Assembly (NCBI RefSeq): GCF_900582195.1
Contig: NZ_UTHA01000298.1
Span: 1 to 40,216 of the forward strand
From: Pseudomonas viridiflava
GTDB lineage: Bacteria; Pseudomonadota; Gammaproteobacteria; Pseudomonadales; Pseudomonadaceae
Direction of reading: 5' to 3'
DNA: 40,216 nucleotides
The position numbers and the translations under genes were made by a program. The notes under the pieces were generated by a model. It was not told the DNA's origin. It was given only the letters and a program-made list of their open reading frames with translations, and searched no databases. Below are positions 23,149-31,009 of the stretch, in pieces; position 1 is the first letter of the stretch, and every line of letters starts with the position of its first letter.

Positions 23149-24042
23149 ATGTTGGGTCAACTGCACGACGTGGATTTGCAACTGTTGCGCCTGTTTGTGC
23201 GGGTGGTCGAGTGTGGTGGTTTCAGTGCCGCCCAAGGCGATCTGGGTCTGAGCCAGTCGAGCATCAGCCAGCAAATGGCCAAACTGGAAACACGCCTTGG
23301 TTACCGTTTATGCAGCCGTGGCAAGGCTGGTTTCAGCGTTACGCCCAAGGGCGAGCAGTTGCTGATCGCGGTGCGTGCATTATTTGAATCGATCGAAACC
23401 TTCCGCCATCAATCCAACGGCGTCGCCGGGCGTTTGATCGGTGAAGTGCGTCTGGGGATTTCCGAGTCGGTCGATCAATCGGTATTGCAACGGGTGGCGG
23501 TGGCGATCCGGCGCTTTCGCGAGCGCGACGAGTCGGTGCGCATCGAACTGATCAGTGCCATGCCCGGCGAGATGGAGCGCCTGCTGCTGCAACAGCGGCT
23601 GGATCTCGCGATCGGCTATTTCTCGCAAGTGCAAAGTGCCTTCGACTATCAGCAGTTGTTCAGCGAGACCCAGCATTTGTACTGTGCCGCCGGCCATCCA
23701 TTGTTTGCCGATGAAGCGCCGAGCGACGCTGCGTTGCAGGCCTGCGACCGGGTCGATCATCCCTATCGTTTTTTCCGCAGTGACGAGCCGTTTCAGGGCA
23801 AGGTCTGTTCGGCGCGGTCGGAGCAGGTCGAGGGCACGCTGACGTTCATTCTGTCGGGTAAACATGTCGGCTATCTGCCGGATCACTATGCGCGCAGCTG
23901 GCAAGCGAAGGGCCTGCTGCGGCCAATCCGCGAGGGCGAGTTGAGTTTCGAGGTGGCATTTCATCTGGCCCGGCATCGGGCGCAGGTGCCGGGGGATGCG
24001 CAAAAGGCGTTTGAAGAAGATCTGCTCAGCGCATTTGCATGA
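23149..24042 (+). CDS. LysR-type regulator, probably of the binding protein-speB operon
   Basis: This 297-residue regulator begins MLGQLHDVDLQLLRLFVRVV. The LysR helix-turn-helix is in GGFSAAQGDLGLSQSSISQQMAKLETRLGYRLC, and the effector-binding domain starts near GEVRLGISESVDQS. CAGGAG at 23136-23141 places the start at ATG 23149 rather than the GTG at 23146. It is divergent from the polyamine-binding protein gene with a ~100-bp shared promoter region, the usual layout for a LysR protein that controls its neighbour. The inducer is likely a polyamine or agmatine, by context only. Confidence 0.9.
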   Translation: MLGQLHDVDLQLLRLFVRVVECGGFSAAQGDLGLSQSSISQQMAKLETRLGYRLCSRGKAGFSVTPKGEQLLIAVRALFESIETFRHQSNGVAGRLIGEVRLGISESVDQSVLQRVAVAIRRFRERDESVRIELISAMPGEMERLLLQQRLDLAIGYFSQVQSAFDYQQLFSETQHLYCAAGHPLFADEAPSDAALQACDRVDHPYRFFRSDEPFQGKVCSARSEQVEGTLTFILSGKHVGYLPDHYARSWQAKGLLRPIREGELSFEVAFHLARHRAQVPGDAQKAFEEDLLSAFA

Positions 24043-24174
24043 ATCGATTTAGCGGGCAACACCCATAAAACCTGACCTTTCAGGCAGTTATTGCTCGTTG
24101 CCCTCGCCGCCCTCTTCCGGCATCCTGCGCCTCCATTTTCTGACCCGGCCCCGCCTCGCGGCGCGCAAAACACC

Positions 24175-25641
24175 ATGACCGCCTCTGAAAAAGCCCCGCG
24201 CAACAACGACCTGATCTACGGCCTCAACGACCGTCCGCACCTGACTGCCACCGTATTTGCCGCGCTGCAACACGTACTGGCCAGCTTCGTCGGCATCATT
24301 ACTCCCACCCTGATCATGGGCGGCGCCCTCGGTCTGCAAAGTGAAATCCCCTACCTGATCAGCATGGCGCTGTTCGTGTCCGGGCTTGGAACCTTCGTCC
24401 AGGCCAAGCGCTTTGGCCCGGTCGGTTCCGGATTGTTGTGCCTGCAGGGCACCAGTTTTTCCTTTATCAGCGTGATTCTCAGCGCAGGGTTCATGGTCAA
24501 GGCGCGCGGTGGCGGCACCGATGAAATCCTCTCGACGATCTTCGGTGTGTGCTTTTTCGCCGCGTTCATCGAAGTGGTGCTGAGCCAGTTCATCGGCAAA
24601 CTGCGCATGCTGATCACCCCGGTAGTCACCGGCACCATCATCACGTTGATGGGCCTGTCGCTGATCAAAGTGGCAATGACCGACATCGCCGGCGGTTTCG
24701 GCGCGCCTGATCTCGGCGCGGCCAGCCACATCTTCCTGGCAGCGCTGGTGATCGGCACCATCGTGGTGCTGAACCGCGTCGACGTGCCGTTTCTGCGTCT
24801 GGGTGCGATCGTCATCGGTCTGACCCTCGGCTATGTCGTCGCTTGGCTGATGGGTACAGTGGATTTCGCCTCGATGCCCGAAGTGCCGCTGGTCAGCGTG
24901 CCGGTGCCGTTCAAGTACGGCTTCAATTTCGACTGGGTGGCGTTCGTGCCGGTGGCGGTGATTTTCCTCGTGTCGCCGCTGGAGGCTGCGGGTGATCTGA
25001 CCGCCAACTCGATGATTTCACGGCAACCGGTCAAAGGCCCGCTGTATATCCGTCGGATCAAATCCGGTCTGCTCGCCGACGGCCTCAACTCGGCCATGGC
25101 TGCCGTGTTCAATAGCATGCCGATGGTGACCTTTGCGCAGAACAACGGCGTGATCCAGCTCACCGGCGTGGCCAGCCGTTACGTGGCTTTCTTTATCGCC
25201 GGCTTGCTGGTTCTTCTCGGCCTGTTCCCGATGATCGGTGCGGTGCTGCAACTGATGCCGAAACCGGTACTTGGCGGCGCCGAGCTGGTGATGTTCGGCA
25301 CTGTGGCGGTGGCCGGGATCAAGATCCTCGCCGAGGCCGGCCTGCATCGGCGCAACATGCTGATCGTGGCGATCTCCCTGGGCATGGGCCTGGGCATCGC
25401 GGCGGTGCCGGAAGTATTGCGCGAACTGCCGCAAGCGCTGCGCAACATCTTCGAATCGCCGATCACCGTCGGTGCGTTGTGCGCTATCGTGCTGAACATC
25501 TTCCTGCCGGAAGAATTCATCGAGCTGGAAGAAGACGATTTCGACCCGGAAGCTTCTATTCTTCAGGTCATGGAAAACCCGGATGTGCCGGCCAAGGGTG
25601 AACCTGCCCCAGCGGCGGCTGTCGCACAGTTGAACCGCTAA
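24175..25641 (+). CDS. NCS2 purine/pyrimidine permease (uracil-xanthine family)
   Basis: This 488-residue inner-membrane protein of the NCS2/NAT family should take up xanthine, uric acid or a related base with protons. About 12-14 hydrophobic segments are visible. The NAT signature is QNNGVIQLTG, and the substrate-binding Glu is in SPLEAAGDLTANS. The N-terminus LNDRPHLTATVFAALQHVLASFVGIITPTL is typical. The C-terminal tail is acidic, then Ala/Pro-rich. The start at 24175 fits the family but has no clear Shine-Dalgarno sequence, and the frame is open back to 24091. Specificity among bases is not resolvable. Confidence 0.9.
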   Translation: MTASEKAPRNNDLIYGLNDRPHLTATVFAALQHVLASFVGIITPTLIMGGALGLQSEIPYLISMALFVSGLGTFVQAKRFGPVGSGLLCLQGTSFSFISVILSAGFMVKARGGGTDEILSTIFGVCFFAAFIEVVLSQFIGKLRMLITPVVTGTIITLMGLSLIKVAMTDIAGGFGAPDLGAASHIFLAALVIGTIVVLNRVDVPFLRLGAIVIGLTLGYVVAWLMGTVDFASMPEVPLVSVPVPFKYGFNFDWVAFVPVAVIFLVSPLEAAGDLTANSMISRQPVKGPLYIRRIKSGLLADGLNSAMAAVFNSMPMVTFAQNNGVIQLTGVASRYVAFFIAGLLVLLGLFPMIGAVLQLMPKPVLGGAELVMFGTVAVAGIKILAEAGLHRRNMLIVAISLGMGLGIAAVPEVLRELPQALRNIFESPITVGALCAIVLNIFLPEEFIELEEDDFDPEASILQVMENPDVPAKGEPAPAAAVAQLNR

Positions 25642-25658
25642 CGTCTGGCCTCTAAATG

Positions 25659-25694
25659 AAAGGGCTGAACCGATAGCGGTTCAGCCCTTTTTTG
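25659..25694 (+). terminator. Rho-independent terminator after the permease
   Basis: Perfect 14-bp arms aaagggctgaaccg / cggttcagcccttt with an atag loop lead into a T-rich run. It ends about 15 nt before the next gene. Confidence 0.93.
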
Positions 25695-25708
25695 TTGAGA
25701 GACTGTTT

Positions 25709-26182
25709 ATGCGCCGCTTGCAAGCCGTCATTCTGTCGTTACTGCTGCTGTCCCTCAGCGCCTGCGCGCTGTTCCCCAACCGTGATCCGGTAAACATCAA
25801 CGTGGTCGGTCTCGAGCCGTTGCCGAGCCAGGATCTGGAAGTGCGCTTCGCCATCAAGATTCGCGTGCAAAATCCCAATGAGACGGCCATCGACTACAAC
25901 GGCATCGCGTTGGATCTGGAGGTCAACGGCCATTCACTGGCCTCCGGTGTCAGCGATCAGAGCGGCTCGATTCCACGGTTTTCCGAGGCCATCGTCAGCG
26001 TACCGGTCAGCATTTCGGCGTTCTCGGTACTGCGCCAGACATTGGGCCTGAGCCAGACGCAAACCCTCGACAACCTGCCTTACGTGCTGCGCGGCAAACT
26101 CGCCGGCGGCTTGTTCGGCACCATGCGCTTTGTCGACAGCGGCAAGCTCAGTTTGCCCAAGACCAGTGCCGCGAACTGGTAA
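25709..26182 (+). CDS. LEA14/WHy-domain lipoprotein
   Basis: This 157-residue protein has a lipoprotein signal (MRRLQAVILSLLLLSLSAC) with the lipobox LSAC, so Cys19 should be lipidated. The rest is a water-stress/hypersensitive-response (WHy, LEA type 2) domain with VNINVVGLEPLPSQDLEVRFAIKIRVQNPNETAIDYNGIALDLEVNG, the usual fibronectin-like strands with the NP motif. Such proteins are linked to desiccation tolerance in some bacteria, but the role in Pseudomonas is unclear. Asn/Arg residues after Cys do not give the Asp+2 inner-membrane retention signal, so outer-membrane placement is likely. Confidence 0.88.
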   Translation: MRRLQAVILSLLLLSLSACALFPNRDPVNINVVGLEPLPSQDLEVRFAIKIRVQNPNETAIDYNGIALDLEVNGHSLASGVSDQSGSIPRFSEAIVSVPVSISAFSVLRQTLGLSQTQTLDNLPYVLRGKLAGGLFGTMRFVDSGKLSLPKTSAANW

Positions 26183-26235
26183 AAATGCGCTAGCCTGCTT
26201 CGTTCATTAAAGACATTCATGGAGGCTGCAGGTTT

Positions 26236-26787
26236 ATGGAAGACATACCGACGCTGTACACCGAACGACTGATCCTGCGCCCCTTGCAACTGGCCGATGC
26301 CGAAGCGGTGCAGCGCGAATTTGCGCATTGGGACGTGGTGCGTTATCTGAACGCGGCCGTGCCATGGCCGTATCCGGAGGGCGGTGCCCTCGCCTATCTG
26401 CGCGACATTGTCTTGCCGGCGGTCGCGGCGGGCAAGGAATGGCCTTGGACGATTCGCCTGAAATCGGCACCGGAAAAATTGATCGGCAAGATCAGCCTGA
26501 TGGATCAGGCGGACAACCACCGCGGCTTCTGGCTGGCGCCGGCGTGGCAAGGTCAGGGCTTGATGACGGAAGCAAGCGCGGCGGTGACCGATTACTGGTT
26601 CAACGTTCTGCAGCGCCCGGTGATGCGCGTGCCGAAAGCCGCGCCGAACATTGGCTCGCGCAAGCTCTCGGAGCGCGCCGGGATGCGCTTGATCCGGACA
26701 GATGAAGGCGATTTCGTCGGTGGGCGTTTCCCTCGGGAAATCTGGGAAATCACTCGCGAAGAATGGCTGGAACAACACAATAACTGA
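26236..26787 (+). CDS. GNAT N-acetyltransferase, RimJ/RimL type
   Basis: The 183-residue enzyme starts with the RimJ/L-type LYTERLILRPLQLADAEAV. The acetyl-CoA-binding loop is in GFWLAPAWQGQGLMTEASAAV, and APNIGSRKLSERAGMRLI is the usual strand 5 to helix 4 region. It should acetylate an amino group, possibly a protein N-terminus or small molecule; the substrate is unknown. GGAGGCTGCAGGT precedes the ATG. Separate short gene with a REP pair following. Confidence 0.9.
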   Translation: MEDIPTLYTERLILRPLQLADAEAVQREFAHWDVVRYLNAAVPWPYPEGGALAYLRDIVLPAVAAGKEWPWTIRLKSAPEKLIGKISLMDQADNHRGFWLAPAWQGQGLMTEASAAVTDYWFNVLQRPVMRVPKAAPNIGSRKLSERAGMRLIRTDEGDFVGGRFPREIWEITREEWLEQHNN

Positions 26788-26804
26788 ATCGAGTGACTCC
26801 CCCC

Positions 26805-26894
26805 TGTGGGAGCGAGCTTGCTCGCGAAGGCGGAATATCAGTCAACGAAAATGTTGAATGTGATGACGCATTCGCGAGCAAGCTCGCTCCCACA
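26805..26894. repeat. REP inverted pair (BIME-like)
   Basis: Arms tgtgggagcgagcttgctcg and cgagcaagctcgctcccaca are perfect inverted copies around a ~50-nt spacer. It lies between the convergent GNAT and nitrilase genes, where it may end both transcripts. Confidence 0.92.
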
Positions 26895-26914
26895 GGTTCT
26901 TTATAAGGCTGGAG

Positions 26915-27838
26915 TCATGTGTTGAAGCGCACCCCGGGCTTGGCGCGTTCATCCACACTGAGCTCAAACACATCCGGCCGCGCATAGTGCCCGACCACGT
27001 CATAGTCGTACCGTGCACGCACCAGTTCATCGGTGTCGATTTCAGCCGTCAGCAACCCCGCCTCCCCCCGCAACGGCCCCGCCAGCACATCCCCCATCGG
27101 CCCGACAATCACACTACCACCGGCAATCAACGGCCGATCCGCCGGCCAATTGGCAATCTCTACGCCCAATTCATTCGGCGAAGCCTGAACCTGACACGCA
27201 CTGACCACAAAGCAGCGGCCCTCATGGGCGATATGCCGCATGCTGACCTGCCACATCTCGCGCTCATCGACGGTCGGCGCGCACCAGACTTCAATGCCCT
27301 TGGCATACATCGCCGTGCGCAGCAGCGGCATCATGTTTTCCCAGCACACCACCGCGCCGAGCTTGCCGACCTGCGTGTCGAACACCGGCAAGGTCGAACC
27401 GTCACCCTTACCCCAGATCAGCCGTTCGGTGCCAGTGGGCATCAGTTTGCGATGTTTGCCGACAAGTCCGCCCTGCGGGTCGAAATACAGCGCCGTGCAA
27501 TATAGGGTGCTGCCGGCACGCTCGATCACGCCGATCACCAGATTGGCCCCAGTACGCGCCGACAGCGCGGCCAGTACTTGGGTCTCGGCGCCAGGCACAT
27601 CGATCGCATTGGCGAAATAACGGGCGTAGGCCTCGCGCCCTTCCGGCAGGCGATAACCCAATTGCGTGCCGAAGCCCTCGCCTTTTGGGTAACCGCCCAG
27701 CAGCGCTTCCGGCATTACTACCAGCGCCGCACCGGCCTCGGTGATCGCGTCTTCCCAACTGAGAATCTGTTCCAGGGTGGCGTCTTTGCCTTCGGGCAAG
27801 GCGCCGATTTGCAGCGCAGCAACAATTGATTTGGGCAT
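26915..27838 (-). CDS. Nitrilase family hydrolase
   Basis: This 307-residue enzyme has the nitrilase catalytic triad: Glu44 in MPEALLGGYPKG, Lys131 in GKHRKLMPTG and Cys165 in VCWENMMPLLRTAMYAKG. The CWEN-MPL context is that of true nitrilases (nitrile to carboxylic acid plus ammonia), not amidases. Length is somewhat below the 330-350 residues of most characterised nitrilases because the C-terminal tail is short. Possible substrates include plant-derived arylacetonitriles, but this is only inferred from the family. The divergent LysR gene 84 nt upstream is its likely regulator. Confidence 0.9.
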   Translation of the reverse strand: MPKSIVAALQIGALPEGKDATLEQILSWEDAITEAGAALVVMPEALLGGYPKGEGFGTQLGYRLPEGREAYARYFANAIDVPGAETQVLAALSARTGANLVIGVIERAGSTLYCTALYFDPQGGLVGKHRKLMPTGTERLIWGKGDGSTLPVFDTQVGKLGAVVCWENMMPLLRTAMYAKGIEVWCAPTVDEREMWQVSMRHIAHEGRCFVVSACQVQASPNELGVEIANWPADRPLIAGGSVIVGPMGDVLAGPLRGEAGLLTAEIDTDELVRARYDYDVVGHYARPDVFELSVDERAKPGVRFNT

Positions 27839-27922
27839 CGAGGTGACTCCTTCAGGTTCAGATATTGCTGATTCTGCGGCGCCACGCGATCATGAATAAA
27901 GCCTCGATCACTGCTGAATGAT

Positions 27923-28831
27923 ATGAACCAAATGAATATCGCCACCGTCGACCTCAACCTGCTGAAAGTCTTTGAAGCCCTGCACGAAGAATCCAGCGCC
28001 AGCCGCGCAGCCTTGCGTCTGGGCGTGACGCAATCGGCCGTCAGCGCAGCGCTGCGCCGGTTACGCGAGGTTTACGGCGATCAATTGTTCGTGCGCACCG
28101 GCCGCGGTCTGGCGCCGACACTCAAAGCCAATCAACTGAAACCGGTGGTCAGCGAGGCGCTGAACAAATGTCGGCAAAGTCTGGCAATGGTCGACCCCGC
28201 TGCCAATCAATACGACGGTCGCTCGGTGATTGTGGGGCTGTCGGATGACTTCGAGATCGCCTACGGTCGCCGCCTGATCGAGGAAATTGCCCGCAGTGCA
28301 CCGAAACTGCGCCTGATTTTCCGTCAGACCCATAGTCAGATCGTCGCCCGCGCCCTGATGGAACGCAGTATCGACCTGGCAATCACCGCGGGTGGCTTTG
28401 CCGAACGCCTGCTCAGTCGGCAGGTGTTGGGCGAAGGTGGTTATGCCTGTCTGGTCGATCCGGCGAGTCTTGCGCCCGGCCAGCAGCAGATCGACCTCAA
28501 CGAGTTCGTCTCCCGCGAGCACATTCTGGTGTCGTCCGGCGGTTTTATCGGGATTACCGATGAGGGTTTGGCGGCGCTGGGCCTGAGTCGACGGGTGTGC
28601 GCCTCGACCACGCATTTCGCCGCGCTGCCCTGGCTGCTCAAGGGCAGTCGGGCGGTGGCGACGATTCCGGCGCATGCCGCCGAGAGCATCGCGGCGCTCA
28701 GCGGTTTGGCGCTGCTGCCCTGCCCACTGAAATTGCCGCGTTATCCGATCGAACTGGGCTGGCGTACCAGCACGCAGATCGATCCGGTGGTGGTCAAAGT
28801 ACGCGAGGCGATTGCCGCGACATTCACCTGA
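27923..28831 (+). CDS. LysR-type regulator, probably of the nitrilase gene
   Basis: This 302-residue regulator begins MNQMNIATVDLNLLKVFEAL. The helix-turn-helix is in SSASRAALRLGVTQSAVSAALRRLREVYGDQLFVRTGRGL, and the effector domain spans the remainder, with SRRVCASTTHFAALPWLLKGSRAVATIPAHAAE as in NahR/NodD-like members. The start could also be ATG 27932; no strong ribosome binding site distinguishes them. It is divergent from the nitrilase gene and shares an 84-bp control region with it. The effector is unknown. Confidence 0.9.
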   Translation: MNQMNIATVDLNLLKVFEALHEESSASRAALRLGVTQSAVSAALRRLREVYGDQLFVRTGRGLAPTLKANQLKPVVSEALNKCRQSLAMVDPAANQYDGRSVIVGLSDDFEIAYGRRLIEEIARSAPKLRLIFRQTHSQIVARALMERSIDLAITAGGFAERLLSRQVLGEGGYACLVDPASLAPGQQQIDLNEFVSREHILVSSGGFIGITDEGLAALGLSRRVCASTTHFAALPWLLKGSRAVATIPAHAAESIAALSGLALLPCPLKLPRYPIELGWRTSTQIDPVVVKVREAIAATFT

Positions 28832-28835
28832 GACT

Positions 28836-29090
28836 TTACTTATTGGCGGCCATCAGGCGATTGACTTCACTGCGCACCATGTTGGCAAACTCCGGCGGCG
28901 ACATGCCGTCCAGTTCGGCGCGGACCCACTCGGCCCATTTGCCTTTGCGCTTGCCGCGTTCACCGAACAAACGCGCGGCTTCGCCTTTGGCTTTGCCCAG
29001 ATTGTTCTGCCAGAGTTCGAACAAACGGGATTTCTCGTCTTCCAGAGCGGCGCGCTCTGCGAGTGATTTGTCGGCCAGATTGAAACTCAT
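28836..29090 (-). CDS. Small conserved protein (84 aa), unknown function
   Basis: It begins MSFNLADKSLAERAALEDEK. The protein is helical and highly charged (NNLGKAKGEAARLFGERGKRKGKW in the middle, then AEWVRAELDGMSPPEFANMV). AGGATAAT lies about 10 nt before the ATG. There is no signal peptide or membrane segment. I do not recognise a named family. It is convergent with the LysR gene with only 4 nt between the stops, so the transcripts overlap. Confidence 0.75.
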   Translation of the reverse strand: MSFNLADKSLAERAALEDEKSRLFELWQNNLGKAKGEAARLFGERGKRKGKWAEWVRAELDGMSPPEFANMVRSEVNRLMAANK

Positions 29091-29244
29091 GGGGAATTAT
29101 CCTGCTGCGTAAAATGGCGACATCTTACACGCTCGACGGAAATCTCCCGCGCAGGTTTTCATTTCTGACCTAAATTCAGTGCAACTTTTCAGCAAGCGCC
29201 ACACTCCATTGATCACTGTCCATTCAACTGCAAGGAGTCACCCA

Positions 29245-29562
29245 ATGGCCCGCAAATCCGCCGTGCAAGCCGCCGAAGATCAAATCAAGGATCAGGCCTT
29301 CAGCGAACTTCAGGCTCTGATCGAAGAGTCCGACAAACTGCTCAAGAGCAGCGCCTCACTGGTCGGCGAAGAGGCGGAAACGCTGCGCGGACAAATCGCC
29401 CTGAAACTGCAACAGGCGCTGGATTCTGTATCGAGCGTGCGTGATCGCACCAAGCCGGCGGTCGATGCCACCGAAAGCTACATCGGCGGCCATCCATGGC
29501 AAACCGTGGCGATCTCTGCGGGTTTTGGTCTGGTGGTCGGTTTGCTGCTCGGCCGTCGCTGA
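29245..29562 (+). CDS. DUF883 (ElaB/YqjD-like) membrane-anchored protein
   Basis: This 105-residue protein has an N-terminal amphipathic coiled-coil region (AAEDQIKDQAFSELQALIEESDKLL) and a C-terminal membrane segment VAISAGFGLVVGLLLGRR, with HPWQT just before it. That layout is diagnostic for ElaB/YqjD proteins, tail-anchored inner-membrane proteins. E. coli members bind ribosomes in stationary phase. AAGGAG ends 7 nt before the ATG at 29245. A terminator follows directly, so it is monocistronic. Confidence 0.92.
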   Translation: MARKSAVQAAEDQIKDQAFSELQALIEESDKLLKSSASLVGEEAETLRGQIALKLQQALDSVSSVRDRTKPAVDATESYIGGHPWQTVAISAGFGLVVGLLLGRR

Positions 29563-29582
29563 GTCAAACGTAAACATAAAAG

Positions 29583-29608
29583 GCGAACCCGCTGGGTTCG
29601 CTTTTTTT
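29583..29608 (+). terminator. Rho-independent terminator
   Basis: Perfect arms gcgaaccc / gggttcgc with a gct loop are followed by TTTTTTT. It ends the DUF883 gene transcript. Confidence 0.95.
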
Positions 29609-29645
29609 ATGCCTGCCTGGTTTAAGCGATCTTGATCTTTCAGAT

Positions 29646-29734
29646 CCTGAGTTCAGCTCGATCTCTCACGTCGGCGCACCTCACTCTTACACCTCGGTCA
29701 GTCCCCTCTCCCTCGGAGGGCTAGGGTGAGGGGC
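29646..29734 (+). repeat. Dispersed ~95 bp intergenic repeat, copy 2
   Basis: It has the same block order as copy 1: cctgagttcagctcgat, ctcacgtcggcgcacct, ctcggtcagtcccctctccc, ggctagggtgaggggc. It lies between the DUF883 terminator and the end of dpkA. Confidence 0.8.
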
Positions 29735-29740
29735 CTTTGC

Positions 29741-30781
29741 TCACTCCCCCGCCAGTTCACGCAACTGCGCCAATGTCTGCGCGTCCAGCACAATGCCCTC
29801 AACCACCGATTTGCTGCGCTGCCAATGCCGACGATCCCCCGGCAAACGCTTGAGCCCGACACCGTGCATCTGCCGCACCAGTTCCCCACTGCGCTCGGCA
29901 AAACTCTGCCCTGCGGCTTTGCTCGGATCGATGACAATCAATAACTGCCCGGTCCATGGCGTTTTCGCCCCGGGATGATTGGACCAATCGAATTCGAAGG
30001 AAAAATTGCCCCCCGTCAGTGCGGCGGCCAACAGCTCGACCATCATCGACAGCGCCGAGCCTTTATGGCCACCGAACGGCAACAGCGCCCCGCCCTCGAG
30101 TATCGCCCTGGGGTCCTGAGTCGGCTGGCCGAGGCTGTCCACGCCCATCCCGGCCGGCAGCCGTTCGCCTTTGCGTGCGGCGATCTGCACGTCGCCATGG
30201 GCAATCGCGCTGGTGGCCAGGTCGAAGACAATCGGCGCAGCGCCGGCCCGTGGTGCGGCGAACGCAATCGGGTTGGTGCCGAACAGCGGCCGGTCGGCGC
30301 CATGGGGCACCACGCAGGTCATGCTGTTGACCACGCTCAGCGCGACCAGACCTTCGTCAGCGAAAGGCTCGACGTCCGGCCACAGCGCGGCAAAATGATG
30401 CGAGTTACGAATCGCCAACACGGCAATCCCGGCGTTACGCGCCTTCTCGACCAGCAACGGCCGGGCGGCGGCCAGCGCCGGTTGGGCGAAACCATTGCCG
30501 GCATCGACACGGACAAATCCCGAGGCGACATCTTCGACCTGCGGCACGGCATGCCCGTTTACCCAGCCGCTTGCCAGGGTCGAGACATACCCGGGAATAC
30601 GGAACACGCCGTGGCTGTGGGCACCATCGCGTTCGGCCCCGGCGCAGTTGGCGGCGAGTACTCGCGCGACTTCGGCAGAGGTGCCGTGGCGCAGAAATAT
30701 CGTTTCAAGCAGTTGCGTCAGCGCCTCGAAAGACAACGAGGATGAGGCAGCAGAGGACACATGATCGTGTGGCGCAGACAT
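29741..30781 (-). CDS. dpkA: Delta1-piperideine-2-carboxylate / pyrroline-2-carboxylate reductase
   Basis: It reduces the cyclic imino acids from D-lysine and D-proline catabolism to L-pipecolate and L-proline with NADPH. The 346-residue protein belongs to the malate/L-lactate dehydrogenase (Ldh2) family and not to the common Rossmann dehydrogenases. Family landmarks are RDGAHSHGVFRIPGYVS, RNSHHFAALWPDVEPF, NPIAFAAPR, FDLATSAIAHGDVQIAARKG and GGALLPFGGHKGSALSMMVE. The sequence is very close in pattern to Pseudomonas DpkA. The start at 30781 (MSAPHDHVSS) follows GGAG by 6 nt. The large toxin-like gene is divergent from it. Confidence 0.9.
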   Translation of the reverse strand: MSAPHDHVSSAASSSLSFEALTQLLETIFLRHGTSAEVARVLAANCAGAERDGAHSHGVFRIPGYVSTLASGWVNGHAVPQVEDVASGFVRVDAGNGFAQPALAAARPLLVEKARNAGIAVLAIRNSHHFAALWPDVEPFADEGLVALSVVNSMTCVVPHGADRPLFGTNPIAFAAPRAGAAPIVFDLATSAIAHGDVQIAARKGERLPAGMGVDSLGQPTQDPRAILEGGALLPFGGHKGSALSMMVELLAAALTGGNFSFEFDWSNHPGAKTPWTGQLLIVIDPSKAAGQSFAERSGELVRQMHGVGLKRLPGDRRHWQRSKSVVEGIVLDAQTLAQLRELAGE

Positions 30782-31009
30782 CTGAAGCTCCAGAATGATT
30801 ATTGGAGGGAACAACAGCGTACGGACGACTTGCCTACCGATTAACCATGGCGGAGCTGTCGGCTGTCAACCCTTCGATCACTCGGCAATGACTGGCGCCT
30901 TGCCCTGCACATTTCACCTCGGCGTGTGCGGTAACTATGTACCGCCTGCGCACTGGACCGCGTACCTATTCTTGCGTTTCCCGCCCAAGGCGCCTGCATT
31001 TAGAGTCCG

